The notes below the pieces were generated by a model. The model saw only the letters and a list, made by a program, of their open reading frames with translations. It did not search any database and was not told where the DNA came from. Made by a program: the position numbers and the translations under genes. 64,000 nt of DNA from Desulfonatronum thioautotrophicum (GTDB lineage: Bacteria > Desulfobacterota > Desulfovibrionia > Desulfovibrionales > Desulfonatronaceae), in assembly GCF_000934745.1 (NCBI RefSeq), contig NZ_JYNO01000004.1:186001-250000 (forward strand), given 5' to 3'. Below are positions 1-8,569 of this stretch, in pieces (position 1 is the stretch's first letter; the number at the start of each line of letters is the position of its first letter).

Positions 1-1
1 G

Positions 2-97
2 ACCCTTTCGGACATCAAGAACAGCGAATTCATCAATCGGCACGTCCAGCTCCTGAAGCGGGCTAATATGGTGAGTGAGGAAACCCGTCTCTCCTGA
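2..97 (+). CDS. C-terminal end of an unidentified protein (partial at left edge)
   Basis: An open frame enters from the left edge and stops with TGA at 95-97, giving about 31 residues that end in LLKRANMVSEETRLS. It lies just upstream of dsrM on the same strand, so it may be the preceding gene of the same transcription unit. The visible tail is too short to assign. An RsbRD-N-terminal-domain type protein is often found before dsrM in Desulfovibrio relatives, but that is only a guess from context. Confidence 0.45.
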   Translation, partial: TLSDIKNSEFINRHVQLLKRANMVSEETRLS

Positions 98-158
98 CGG
101 GGTGGATGATCATCGAGAACGCAACCATTGGAGCATCAACGCAAAGCGAGGTAGGGAA

Positions 159-1157
159 ATGGCAGTGTGGTATTCATTGTTACTCGTCTTGGGAATGTCC
201 CTTTTTGTCTACCTGGGAGCCGGTTTGCTCGGTTTACAGGCCATTTTCGGCATCGTCGTTCCGTACGCCGCGATTCTGGTCTTTCTGATTGGATTCAGTA
301 TGCGGATATTGGGATGGGCCCGGTCGCCCGTTCCCTTTCGGATCCCCACGACAGCCGGACAACAAAAGAGTCTGGGGTGGATCAAGCCCTCGAAAGTGGA
401 CAGCCCCTACACCACGTGGGGTGTGGTTGGCCGGATGGCCATGGAAGTATTGCTGTTCCGGTCCCTTTTTCGCAATACCAAGGCGGAACTGACCGAAGGC
501 AAGTTGGCCTATGGGTCCAGCAAGTGGCTCTGGCTGTTCGGCATCCTGTTTCACTACACCTTTTTGACCATCATCATCCGGCATCTGCGCTTTTTTACCG
601 AACCTGTCCCGTTCTTTGTCCAGGCTTTGGATCGGATCGACGGTATGTTGCAGATCGGCTCTCCGGTCATCTACCAGACTGACGTCATCCTGGTTGCCGC
701 CTTGCTCTTCCTGCTCATTCGGCGACTGGTCAACCCGCAAATGCGCTACCTCTCACTGCCCGCCGACTATTTTCCACTGTTTCTTATACTTGGGATCGCC
801 CTTACCGGCATCATGATGCGCTACTTCGCCATCTTCAAGGTCGACCTGTTGAGCGTCAAGGTGCTGGCCATGGGCTTGGCCACCTTTAGTCCCACGATTC
901 CCGATGGGATCGGGGTCATGTTCTACATCCATTTGTTCCTGTTTAGCGTCCTGCTGGCCTATTTCCCCTTCAGCAAGCTGATGCACCTGGGCGGTGTGTT
1001 TCTCAGCCCGACCCGCAATCTGCCCAACGACAGCCGTATGGTCCGCCATGTCAATCCCTGGAACGCTCCGGTGAAGGTTCATACCTATGAACATTACGAG
1101 GATGATTTCCGGGATAAGATGATCGAGGCGGACCTCCCCGTGGAAAAGCAGGCCTAA
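159..1157 (+). CDS. dsrM: DsrM, membrane heme b subunit of the DsrMKJOP complex
   Basis: DsrM is a NarI-like integral membrane cytochrome b that exchanges electrons between the menaquinone pool and DsrK in sulfate reducers. The protein has an N-terminal hydrophobic segment (MAVWYSLLLVLGMSLFVYLG) and about five to six membrane spans, with membrane His residues in FHYTF and YIHLFL that can serve as heme ligands. The start is set at the ATG at 159, behind a GAGG-type ribosome site. A GTG at 75 in the same frame would add an unlikely polar leader. dsrK follows after 53 nt. The family call rests on this sequence and on the unmistakable dsrKJOP genes behind it. Confidence 0.95.
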   Translation: MAVWYSLLLVLGMSLFVYLGAGLLGLQAIFGIVVPYAAILVFLIGFSMRILGWARSPVPFRIPTTAGQQKSLGWIKPSKVDSPYTTWGVVGRMAMEVLLFRSLFRNTKAELTEGKLAYGSSKWLWLFGILFHYTFLTIIIRHLRFFTEPVPFFVQALDRIDGMLQIGSPVIYQTDVILVAALLFLLIRRLVNPQMRYLSLPADYFPLFLILGIALTGIMMRYFAIFKVDLLSVKVLAMGLATFSPTIPDGIGVMFYIHLFLFSVLLAYFPFSKLMHLGGVFLSPTRNLPNDSRMVRHVNPWNAPVKVHTYEHYEDDFRDKMIEADLPVEKQA

Positions 1158-1210
1158 GCGGCTTCGCAGCAGCTGACGGCAAGCAATAGGTAACAAGATA
1201 AGGAGTCGTT

Positions 1211-2821
1211 ATGTCACAAGCGCCAAAGCCAGAAGAATTACTCCGGGTATCGCATATCCCCCCCAAGAAAGATTGGATGGATCCCCGGGTGGACCTCATC
1301 CCTGGAACTTGGGGGTATCCAGGAAAGGCCAGCAGCCTGGAAACCCTGGGCCTGCCCAATCCTCGGGAATGGAACCCAACGGACGAAGACTGGAAACTGC
1401 CTCCGAACTGGAAAGAGATTATTCATGAAGGCCTCAAGGAGCGGCTGGAGAAGTATCGCTCCCTGAAGGTATTCCTGGACATCTGTGTGCGTTGCGGAGC
1501 CTGTGCCGACAAGTGTCATTTTTTTATCGGCAGTGGTGACCCCAAAAATATGCCGGTATTGCGGGCGGAACTGCTCCGTTCCATCTACCGCCAGGATTTC
1601 ACCATGGCCGGCAAGATTCTGGGTACCTTTGCCGGTGGTCGCGAACTCACCGAGGACGTGATCAAGGAGTGGTTTTACTACTTTCACCAATGTACCGAGT
1701 GTCGACGCTGTTCGCTTTACTGTCCCTACGGCATCGATACTGCGGAAGTCACGATTATTGTCCGGGAACTGCTCAACCTGATCGGTGTGAATATCGACTG
1801 GATCCTCGGAGCCGCGGCCAACTGCTACCGGACCGGGAACCATCTGGGTCTCGAGCCGCATACCTTCAAGGGCAATATTGAGTATCTGGTGGACGATATC
1901 GAGGAGTATGTCGGTGTTCGCCTGAACCCCACTTTCAACCGGAAAGGGGCCGAAGTCCTGTTTATCGCTCCATCCGGTGATGTTTTTGCCGATCCCGGCA
2001 TCTTCACCTACATGGGCTACCTGATGCTTTTCGAGCATATCGGGTTGGACTACACCATCAGCACGTATGCTTCCGAGGGGGGGAACTTTGGCCTGTTCAC
2101 CAGCCAGGAGACCATGAAACGGCTCAACTCCAAGATGTACGCCGAGGCCAAACGACTGGGCGTCAAATGGATTCTTGGTGGTGAGTGCGGGCATATGTGG
2201 CGGGTGCTGCATCAATACATGGATACGATGAACGGTCCCGCGGATTTCCTGGAAGTTCCCAAGTCTCCGATAACCGGAACCGTGTTTGACAACGCCAAAT
2301 CCACAAAAATGGTCCATATCGTCGAATTCATGGCCGACCTGATTCATCATGGGAAGTTGAAGCTGAACCCCAGTCGCAACGACTATCTGCGGACGACATG
2401 GCATGACTCGTGTAACGTTTCCCGCGGCATGGGTATGTTCGAAGAACCGCGTTACGTACTGCAGAGCGTTTGCAACAACTTTTATGAAATGCCGGAAAAC
2501 ACCATCCGCGAGCAGACGTTCTGTTGCGGTGGTGGAACCGGCCTGAACGCCGGCGAGTTTGAGTACTTACGGATGATGGGCGGGATGCCCCGTGCGTTTG
2601 CCGTGAAGCATGTGCAGGAGAAACATGGCGTGAATCGCCTGGTCAACGTCTGTGCGTTGGATAGAGCCATCCTGCCCCCGCTGATGGACTACTGGGCGCC
2701 GGAGGTCTCGGTTTCCGGGTTGACGGAACTGGTGGCCAATGCTCTGGTCATGGAAGGGGAGCACGATCGGCTCACCGATCTGCGCGGCGAGGACATTCCA
2801 GGCATGGAGGGGGATGAGTAA
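1211..2821 (+). CDS. dsrK: DsrK, HdrD-like iron-sulfur subunit of DsrMKJOP
   Basis: DsrK is the cytoplasm-facing catalytic subunit, related to heterodisulfide reductase HdrD, and is thought to reduce the DsrC trisulfide or disulfide. Two ferredoxin-type [4Fe-4S] motifs are visible: Cys92/95/98/102 (CVRCGACADKC) and Cys161/164/167/171 (CTECRRCSLYC). The special catalytic cluster of the CCG family is represented by Cys401, Cys438-Cys439-Gly440 and Cys481. At 536 aa it has the normal length for the family. A ribosome site (ataaggag) precedes the ATG, and the stop codon overlaps the dsrJ start by one base, which suggests translational coupling. Confidence 0.97.
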   Translation: MSQAPKPEELLRVSHIPPKKDWMDPRVDLIPGTWGYPGKASSLETLGLPNPREWNPTDEDWKLPPNWKEIIHEGLKERLEKYRSLKVFLDICVRCGACADKCHFFIGSGDPKNMPVLRAELLRSIYRQDFTMAGKILGTFAGGRELTEDVIKEWFYYFHQCTECRRCSLYCPYGIDTAEVTIIVRELLNLIGVNIDWILGAAANCYRTGNHLGLEPHTFKGNIEYLVDDIEEYVGVRLNPTFNRKGAEVLFIAPSGDVFADPGIFTYMGYLMLFEHIGLDYTISTYASEGGNFGLFTSQETMKRLNSKMYAEAKRLGVKWILGGECGHMWRVLHQYMDTMNGPADFLEVPKSPITGTVFDNAKSTKMVHIVEFMADLIHHGKLKLNPSRNDYLRTTWHDSCNVSRGMGMFEEPRYVLQSVCNNFYEMPENTIREQTFCCGGGTGLNAGEFEYLRMMGGMPRAFAVKHVQEKHGVNRLVNVCALDRAILPPLMDYWAPEVSVSGLTELVANALVMEGEHDRLTDLRGEDIPGMEGDE

Positions 2822-3207
2822 TGTATAACGCCGGTAAAATTATTCCAGGACTGCTGATTTTTCTTGGACTGGTTACGTTTCCATTCTGGTCGAATCTTGG
2901 GGGGGCATATGAAGCTCCGGAGCTGGTCATGCCCGAGGCAGAAGAGGAATGTGTGTTGGCGGGTGACTGGATGCGGGCCAACCACATGATTCTTCTGGAT
3001 GACTGGCGGGATCTGGCTGTACGGGACAACAAGCGCCTGTTCACCAACGACGCAGGGAAGCGCTTTGACATGAGCTTGACCAAAACCTGTCTGTCGAGCC
3101 AGTGCCATGCCAACAAGGACACGTTCTGTGATCGATGTCACGACGCCCTGGCCATCACCCCGAATTGTTGGGATTGCCACGTCGTACCGACAGTAGGGGA
3201 GGAATAA
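2821..3207 (+). CDS. dsrJ: DsrJ, periplasmic triheme cytochrome c
   Basis: DsrJ is the small multiheme c-type cytochrome of the DsrMKJOP complex, anchored by an uncleaved N-terminal helix (residues about 7-24). Two classical heme sites, CDRCH and CWDCH, are present, plus a non-standard CLSSQCH site (CX4CH). Cys44 in the stretch EEECVLAGDWM is the likely distal cysteine ligand, because one DsrJ heme is known to have His/Cys ligation. At 128 aa it has normal family length. It is coupled by one base to dsrK and is followed after 3 nt by dsrO. Confidence 0.93.
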   Translation: MYNAGKIIPGLLIFLGLVTFPFWSNLGGAYEAPELVMPEAEEECVLAGDWMRANHMILLDDWRDLAVRDNKRLFTNDAGKRFDMSLTKTCLSSQCHANKDTFCDRCHDALAITPNCWDCHVVPTVGEE

Positions 3208-3210
3208 GCC

Positions 3211-3996
3211 ATGGCCATAAATCGAAGAACATTTCTGAAGGCTGCCGGCCTGACGACTTTGGCCGGAGTGGCCGGTCACGCGGCAATGGAGTTGCTGGCT
3301 CCCGGAGCGTTGGAAGCAGCGCGTCCTGAAAGTGTCGGAAGATTTCCCGAGGAATTGACCGCCAAGCGTTGGGCCATGCTCATCGATACAAAGAAGTTTA
3401 CCACGGTCCAAACCTATCAACGCAGTATCGATGCATGTCATGTTTTGCATAATGTTCCGCACATCCCAGGTGATCAGGAGATCAAGTGGCTGTGGACCGA
3501 CAGCTTCAAACACGTCTTTCCGGATCAACAACATGAACTGGTTCCGGACGCCATCAAGAACCAGCCTTTTCTGGCACTGTGCAACCATTGTGACAATCCT
3601 CCCTGCGTTCGGGTCTGCCCGACCAAGGCCACCTTCAAGCGCGATGATGGGATCGTGATGATGGACATGCACCGTTGCATCGGCTGCCGTTACTGCATGG
3701 CAGGCTGTCCCTACGGCGCGCGCAGCTTCAACTTCTGGGATCCCAGGCCGTTCATCGCGAACATTGATCCCTACTACCCCACCCGGATGATCGGCGTGGT
3801 GGAGAAGTGCACGTTCTGTGAAGACCGACTGGCCAGGGGACAAATCCCGGCCTGCGTCGAGGTTTCGGAGGGCGCTATGATCTTTGGTGACCTGGACAAC
3901 CAGGACTCCGAGGTGCGCCGGGTGCTGCGGGAACGGTACAGCCTGCGTCGCAAGCCTTCCCTGGGAACCAAACCCCACGTCTTCTATCTGATATGA
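3211..3996 (+). CDS. dsrO: DsrO, periplasmic ferredoxin-like subunit (Tat exported)
   Basis: DsrO is a periplasmic iron-sulfur protein that passes electrons between DsrJ and DsrP. It opens with a Tat signal containing the twin-arginine motif (NRRTFLKAAG, residues 4-13), then carries several cysteine clusters typical of the DmsB/NrfC family: CNHCDNPPCVRVCP, CIGCRYCMAGCPYGAR and CTFCEDRLARGQIPAC. The Tat motif fits export of a folded, cofactor-loaded protein. The gene is third from the end of the operon, with 11 nt before dsrP. Length (261 aa) is normal. Confidence 0.95.
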   Translation: MAINRRTFLKAAGLTTLAGVAGHAAMELLAPGALEAARPESVGRFPEELTAKRWAMLIDTKKFTTVQTYQRSIDACHVLHNVPHIPGDQEIKWLWTDSFKHVFPDQQHELVPDAIKNQPFLALCNHCDNPPCVRVCPTKATFKRDDGIVMMDMHRCIGCRYCMAGCPYGARSFNFWDPRPFIANIDPYYPTRMIGVVEKCTFCEDRLARGQIPACVEVSEGAMIFGDLDNQDSEVRRVLRERYSLRRKPSLGTKPHVFYLI

Positions 3997-4007
3997 GGTG
4001 AGCAAAC

Positions 4008-5162
4008 ATGTTGGAAAAAGCTTTACAGGGAAACAAGGCGTACTGGGGATGGATCTTTACGCTCCTGGTCGCCATCGGCATTGGTTTTGGGTTCTATGTC
4101 GTACAGTTGCAGCAGGGTCTGGGGGTCACCGGCCTGAACCGGGATGTATCCTGGGGGCTGTACATCGGGCAGTTGACATACATGGTCGGCATCGCCGCCT
4201 CCGCGGTCATGCTGGTCTTACCGTATTATCTGCATAACTATAAAGCGTTTGGAAAGCTGGTTATTTTTGGCGAGTTTCTCGCCGTCTCCGCGGTTATCGT
4301 CTGTCTGCTGTTCGTTGTTGTTGACCTCGGTCAACCGCAACGCCTGATGAACGTTGTTCTCCATCCCACGCCTAATTCGGTTTTGTTCTGGGATATGGTG
4401 GTCTTGAACGGGTATCTTTTCCTGAACATCATCATTGGTTGGGCAGTACTGCATGCGGTGAAAAAAGGTGTTCGCCCGGCATCATGGCTCAAAATTCTGA
4501 TCTACGTCTCCATTCCCTGGGCCGTGAGCATCCATACGGTAACGGCGTTCTTGTACGCCGGCCTGCCGGGGCGTTACTTCTGGCATGACTCTTTGCTGGC
4601 GGCCAGCTTTCTGACTGGCGCGTTCGCCGCCGGTCCCGCCTTGCTGCTGTTGATTCTGATGATCGTGCAAAAGGTTTCGGATTTGAAAATTCCCAAGGAA
4701 GCAATCCAGACACTGACCAAGATCATCACCTATGCCTGGGCCATTAACCTTTTCATGTTGCTCTTGAAGATTTTTTCCGCCTACTACAGCCAGTATCCGG
4801 CCAAGATGGCCACGTTTGACTATCTCTTCGGCGGAGTCGGCGGAGAGCAGATGATGCCCTGGATGTGGAACTTTGTCTTCCTGAGTGTCGTTTCACTTGT
4901 CTTGCTGGTTATCCCGAGCACCCGGAACAATCCCATTACCATGACCATTGCCCTGGTCATGGTCGTTTTCGCCGGCTGGATCGACAAGGGGTTGAGTCTG
5001 GTTATCGGAGGCTTCATTCCCAACCCCTTCAAGGTTCATACGGAATACTGGCCCACGATTCCGGAATTTTTCATCACCGTGGGCGTGTACGCCGTGGGTC
5101 TGCTTATTCTGACCATTCTGTACAAGGTCGCTTTGGCTGTACAGCGTGAAAACGCTTCCTAG
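4008..5162 (+). CDS. dsrP: DsrP, NrfD-like integral membrane quinone-interacting subunit
   Basis: DsrP belongs to the NrfD/PsrC family of polytopic membrane proteins (about ten helices), which bind quinone and may help conserve energy. The protein is strongly hydrophobic throughout, with NrfD-like features such as DLGQPQRLMNVVLHPTPNS near residue 105 and the conserved stretch SIHTVTAFLYAGLPGR in the middle. It is the last gene of the dsr membrane operon: a perfect 15-bp stem terminator starts about 20 nt behind its stop codon. Length (384 aa) fits the family. Confidence 0.95.
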   Translation: MLEKALQGNKAYWGWIFTLLVAIGIGFGFYVVQLQQGLGVTGLNRDVSWGLYIGQLTYMVGIAASAVMLVLPYYLHNYKAFGKLVIFGEFLAVSAVIVCLLFVVVDLGQPQRLMNVVLHPTPNSVLFWDMVVLNGYLFLNIIIGWAVLHAVKKGVRPASWLKILIYVSIPWAVSIHTVTAFLYAGLPGRYFWHDSLLAASFLTGAFAAGPALLLLILMIVQKVSDLKIPKEAIQTLTKIITYAWAINLFMLLLKIFSAYYSQYPAKMATFDYLFGGVGGEQMMPWMWNFVFLSVVSLVLLVIPSTRNNPITMTIALVMVVFAGWIDKGLSLVIGGFIPNPFKVHTEYWPTIPEFFITVGVYAVGLLILTILYKVALAVQRENAS

Positions 5163-5183
5163 CCATTGAATTGGAGCATGAAA

Positions 5184-5218
5184 AAAGCCCGCCGCGAAAG
5201 AGGTTCGCGGCGGGCTTT
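5184..5218 (+). terminator. rho-independent terminator of dsrMKJOP
   Basis: A perfect 15-bp inverted repeat (5184-5198 and 5204-5218) encloses a 5-nt loop. The stem is GC-rich in the middle and flanked by A and T runs, so it could act in both directions. It sits directly after dsrP. Confidence 0.92.
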
Positions 5219-5596
5219 GCTTTGGATCGCTCGGGTTCCTTTCGTGATGTTCGGCTTGCTCCAGCAAGCATGGCCGTTCCCAACAGCACTCGTATTTTGA
5301 CCGTTTTTCTCATGGCCAGGATCAGCATTTACGCTCTTGACATAACTCACCAAACATCACAAGAGTATCTGGTCGTTCAGTGTTCTGGAAGGATCACGGA
5401 CGTCTCCGGGGGATGCTTTCACGCAGTGTGAACCATCATCGGTACGGGTTACGCATCTTTTGTTTATGAGGAGAGGGCACTGTCGACCGTAAAACAGGAC
5501 GAACGTGTCCATGGCGTCGAATCCGCGACGTCGGAGCAACGCAACCTGCCACGGAAGCCAACCGCGGCGGACTTCACTACAAACTGGAGGTAGAAA
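5219..5596. other. intergenic region upstream of ferredoxin
   Basis: About 380 bases without a convincing gene. It should carry the ferredoxin promoter; a TTGACA hexamer lies at 5337-5342 but no good -10 box follows at normal spacing. A ribosome site (actggaggtag) stands just before the ferredoxin ATG. Confidence 0.5.
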
Positions 5597-5785
5597 ATGG
5601 GTTGGAAGATTACCGTCGATGTCGACAAATGCACCGGGGATGGCGAATGTGTGGACGTTTGCCCCACCGAAGTCTACGAATTGCAGGACGGCAAGGCTGT
5701 TGCCGTGAACGAAGAAGAGTGTCTGGGCTGTGAATCGTGCATTGAGGTCTGTGAAACGAGTGCCCTCACGGTCGAGGAAGTTTAG
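5597..5785 (+). CDS. ferredoxin with a convertible [3Fe-4S]/[4Fe-4S] site plus a [4Fe-4S] site
   Basis: A 62-residue cytoplasmic two-cluster ferredoxin. The C-terminal site is a normal CLGCESCIEVC motif. The N-terminal site reads CTGDGECVDVCP: Cys12, Asp15, Cys18, Cys22, with Asp where the second cysteine normally stands. This pattern is known from Desulfovibrio ferredoxins whose cluster converts between [3Fe-4S] and [4Fe-4S] forms. The gene lies between two terminators and so forms its own transcription unit. Its position between the two dsr loci suggests a link to electron supply for sulfite reduction, but that is inference. Confidence 0.92.
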   Translation: MGWKITVDVDKCTGDGECVDVCPTEVYELQDGKAVAVNEEECLGCESCIEVCETSALTVEEV

Positions 5786-5819
5786 TCGCTGACGTTCCTC
5801 AAAAAAATCAATTGTTTTG

Positions 5820-5855
5820 CGCCAAAAGGAGGGTCAACCTCCTTTTGGCGTTTTT
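5820..5855 (+). terminator. rho-independent terminator after ferredoxin
   Basis: A perfect 13-bp stem (5820-5832 paired with 5838-5850), a 5-nt loop and a following TTTTT run. The next gene begins only 12 nt after it, with its own AGGAG ribosome site. Confidence 0.9.
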
Positions 5856-5866
5856 AGGAGCACATA

Positions 5867-6646
5867 ATGCCTCCGGATTTTTCCCCTTTTTTTACCAAGT
5901 ACGAAAAGCTTTTAGCGGATGTGGACAAAGTTTTCGCCACGGTTCGCGAGCAGCACCCGGACTGCGTCACTTGCGCTTCGGGGTGCAGTGACTGCTGTCA
6001 CGCCCTTTTCGATCTGCCCTTGATCGAAGCCTTGTATCTCAACCACCATTTTCATGCGAATCTCCCACAGGAGAGCAAGGATCGGATACTTACCAAAGCC
6101 GATCAGGCAGACCGCGCATCCTACAAACTGAAGTTTCAGGCCCACAGAAAGCACCGTTCCGGAGAGGAACCTGAGGCCATTCTCGAGGATATGGCCAAGA
6201 AGCGGGTTCGATGTCCCTTGCTGAACAGTCAGGATCGCTGTGACCTCTATGACCATAGACCGATTACCTGTCGTCTGTATGGCATTCCGCAGGAGGTCAA
6301 TGCCAAGGCCCGAACCTGCGCCCTGTCCAAATTTACACCCGGGACGCCCTACCCCACGGTTCATGTGGATAAGATTCATCGTAAGCTGGCCGAGCTGAGC
6401 ATGGAACTGGTGGCCTCACTGAACACAAAGTACAAACAAATGGCCGACATTCTTGTTCCGCCATCCATGGCCTTGTTAACGGTGTATGACGATGAATACC
6501 TCGGCCTGCAGAAAGGCGGGTGTGCATCGACTGGGTGTTCCTCCGGAGCGTGTTCTTCAGGAGATTCAGGCCCCGAAAAAACGCTGGGATGTACTTGTGG
6601 TCCCGGTGGGTGTGATCCAGGGAGCTGTGAACCATGTCGGAAGTGA
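5867..6646 (+). CDS. YkgJ/Fli-B-type CxxCxxxCC metal-binding protein with Cys-rich tail
   Basis: The first 190 residues match the YkgJ family of zinc or iron chelating proteins: CVTCASGCSDCCHALFDLP near the N-terminus, then CPLLNSQDRCDLYDHRPITC. The last 45 residues are an unusual low-complexity tail with about nine cysteines (GGCASTGCSSGACSSG, then CTCGPGGCDPGSCEPC), which looks like a second metal-binding segment. No signal peptide is visible, so a cytoplasmic location is likely. The next gene starts 13 nt before this one ends. Function is unknown; a role in iron-sulfur or metal handling for the sulfite reductase machinery is suggested only by position. Confidence 0.75.
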   Translation: MPPDFSPFFTKYEKLLADVDKVFATVREQHPDCVTCASGCSDCCHALFDLPLIEALYLNHHFHANLPQESKDRILTKADQADRASYKLKFQAHRKHRSGEEPEAILEDMAKKRVRCPLLNSQDRCDLYDHRPITCRLYGIPQEVNAKARTCALSKFTPGTPYPTVHVDKIHRKLAELSMELVASLNTKYKQMADILVPPSMALLTVYDDEYLGLQKGGCASTGCSSGACSSGDSGPEKTLGCTCGPGGCDPGSCEPCRK

Positions 6647-7002
6647 GTGAGCAGCAGGAGCAAAAGCGGGCAATTTACGAGAGCCTTTCCGACAGGGCCA
6701 AGAAATATGTGGCCAAGGTTGGTTACGATAAATGGGATCCGTTTCAGCTTCCAAATGATCCCCTTGACCTGCGGAAATTTACCACTGACAAAACAGCACG
6801 GGCCATGGCCATGGGTTTTTTGCAACAACGCAAAGAGGAGCACTATTCCAATACCTATGCCAAGGCTGTGATTGATATGTGTATGGGCCTGATGGACAAT
6901 GATGAACGCTATCTGGCCATGTACGAATTTTCTCGTTGGTACCAGAGTCAGCCACAGCCTCATGAAGAGGTGCTCGACCAGCGCACCTTCCGTCGCGACT
7001 GA
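6634..7002 (+). CDS. conserved hypothetical protein, 122 aa
   Basis: A short, soluble, mostly helical protein (starts MSEVSEQQEQKRAIYESLSD) with no recognised motif. It overlaps the end of the YkgJ-like gene by 13 nt, with the ribosome site inside that gene, so the two are probably co-translated. The clean codon usage and overlap argue that it is real. I do not recognise the family. Confidence 0.7.
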   Translation: MSEVSEQQEQKRAIYESLSDRAKKYVAKVGYDKWDPFQLPNDPLDLRKFTTDKTARAMAMGFLQQRKEEHYSNTYAKAVIDMCMGLMDNDERYLAMYEFSRWYQSQPQPHEEVLDQRTFRRD

Positions 7003-7127
7003 TTCAGAAAAAAGGCTTTGGCATGATCAGGCAGAGTCCTTGAACACTTCACAGGTTTCAAAACTTATCGAATCACCTGCAACCTCCTGCCACCCAGACG
7101 AATAACCGGCAATCCACCGGAGAGAAT

Positions 7128-7754
7128 ATGACCGAATCCACGAACATTGATGAATTTATCCGAGAGAAGAAAGATCAGCTTGCGCAAAACGACGATTGCG
7201 GTAATTCCCATTACAACCTCGGCGTCGCCTACCTGTCCCAACGCAGATGGAAGGAGGCCGAGGAAGAGTTTTTCGCCGCGGTGGAATCCACGCCGACCTT
7301 GGCCGAGGCTTATGTGCAGCTTGGTGGAATCCGAATGTACCAAAATGATCTGGAAGGGTGCCTGTACTTCAACCAAAAAGCGGTGGAAGTGCGGCCCAAA
7401 TTTCCGGTGCCCTATGGCAACATCGGCTTTGTCCATCTGCAACAGGGGGAGCCGGAAAAGGCCCTGGAACCTTTGAAACAGGCTCTTTTGCTGCAACCAC
7501 GCTTCATCCAGGCCCATACGACCCTGGCCAGTGCGTACTATGCCCTGGGCGACCTGGAGAAATGTATTGACCATTGCGAGCGGGCGTTGAAGGTCGAGCC
7601 TCGATTTGCTCCGGCCTATAACAATCTAGCGCTCTGCTACTTTGATCAGGGCAAGTTCGATCTGGCTCTGGAGAACATGGACAAGGCCCTGGAGTATGGT
7701 TTCGAAGTGGCCCAGGAATTTCGGGACCGGCTGGAGGTCCATCGTTCAGCGTGA
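7128..7754 (+). CDS. tetratricopeptide repeat (TPR) protein
   Basis: A 208-residue protein made almost entirely of TPR units. Repeats such as AYVQLGGIRMYQNDLEGCLY, PYGNIGFVHLQQGEPEKALE and AYNNLALCYFDQGKFDLALE are visible at 34-residue spacing, about five in total. Such proteins are scaffolds for protein-protein contacts. No signal peptide is present, so it is likely cytoplasmic. It lies beside dsrABD in the same region where Desulfovibrio genomes carry small uncharacterised genes, so a role in assembly of the sulfite reductase complex is possible but unproven. Confidence 0.85.
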   Translation: MTESTNIDEFIREKKDQLAQNDDCGNSHYNLGVAYLSQRRWKEAEEEFFAAVESTPTLAEAYVQLGGIRMYQNDLEGCLYFNQKAVEVRPKFPVPYGNIGFVHLQQGEPEKALEPLKQALLLQPRFIQAHTTLASAYYALGDLEKCIDHCERALKVEPRFAPAYNNLALCYFDQGKFDLALENMDKALEYGFEVAQEFRDRLEVHRSA

Positions 7755-7812
7755 CCTTTTTGGCGCTCAGGGTGGAAGGTTCCCGTGGAAGAGAGACGCA
7801 AGGGGTGAGGAT

Positions 7813-8508
7813 ATGGCGACATTTCGGTCCATGAAACAGGAATTTTCCATCTTCCTGCCCCAGGACGACTGGCAAACGCAGCTGGAAGCCTATTATACGC
7901 TACCGTTGCGCAAGGTCCTGGGGCCGCTTTTTTCCCTTTTGCTGGCTCCGGAACCACTTGTAAAATGGCGCGCTGTTTCGGCTTTTGGCCTGACAGTAGC
8001 TCGTCTGGCAGAACAGGACATGGAATCGGCCCGGGTGATCATGCGCCGATTGATGTGGAACCTGAATGAGGAGTCCGGTGCCATCGGATGGGGTGCACCG
8101 GAATCCATGGGAGACAGTCTGGCCCGATGTTCCCGGTTGGCCGTGGAGTTTCATCGTATCCTGATTTCCTACGCCCAGGAACCCGAACGCGGAGACGGTA
8201 ACTATCTTGACCATGAACCGCTGCGTCGCGGGGTTTATTGGGGTATGGCCCGGCTTGCTGAAGTCCGCCCCGACCTTGTGCAGCAGGGGCTGCCGACATT
8301 TTTGGAACTTCTTGCAGATGCGGACCCCGTGGTCAGGGCTCTGGGGGTCTGGGGGCTGGGTTCAGTGGGTAGCACGGAAGAGGATCTGAATGCCCTGCGG
8401 TCCATGCTTGCGGACCAAAGCCCCGTCATGTTGTACCGTAATGACCAATTGCTGGACTCTACCATCACCACTCTTGCCCGGGAAGCATTGGTCAGATTCA
8501 AGCCGTAA
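7813..8508 (+). CDS. conserved hypothetical protein, possible HEAT-like repeats
   Basis: The ATG at 7813 follows a GGTGAGG ribosome site and gives 231 residues starting MATFRSMKQEFSIFLP. The open frame extends upstream into the TPR gene but has no better start. The sequence is rich in helical pairs (for example LVKWRAVSAFGLTVARLAEQ and DPVVRALGVWGLGSVGSTEE) that resemble HEAT or armadillo units like those of DVU-type proteins next to dsr genes. No catalytic motif is visible. It ends 61 nt before the convergent dsrN-like gene; a 14-bp palindrome (GCGCCATATGGCGC) lies at 8530-8543. Confidence 0.7.
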   Translation: MATFRSMKQEFSIFLPQDDWQTQLEAYYTLPLRKVLGPLFSLLLAPEPLVKWRAVSAFGLTVARLAEQDMESARVIMRRLMWNLNEESGAIGWGAPESMGDSLARCSRLAVEFHRILISYAQEPERGDGNYLDHEPLRRGVYWGMARLAEVRPDLVQQGLPTFLELLADADPVVRALGVWGLGSVGSTEEDLNALRSMLADQSPVMLYRNDQLLDSTITTLAREALVRFKP

Positions 8509-8569
8509 TTGCGCCCTCCAGGGCACACAGCGCCATATGGCGCATTCAGCGTGCTGCATCCTGTCGAAA

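Noticed and set aside
75-158. Upstream GTG start of DsrM at 75
   Set aside because: It overlaps the preceding gene and adds a charged leader; the ATG at 159 has a ribosome site and begins directly with the first membrane helix.
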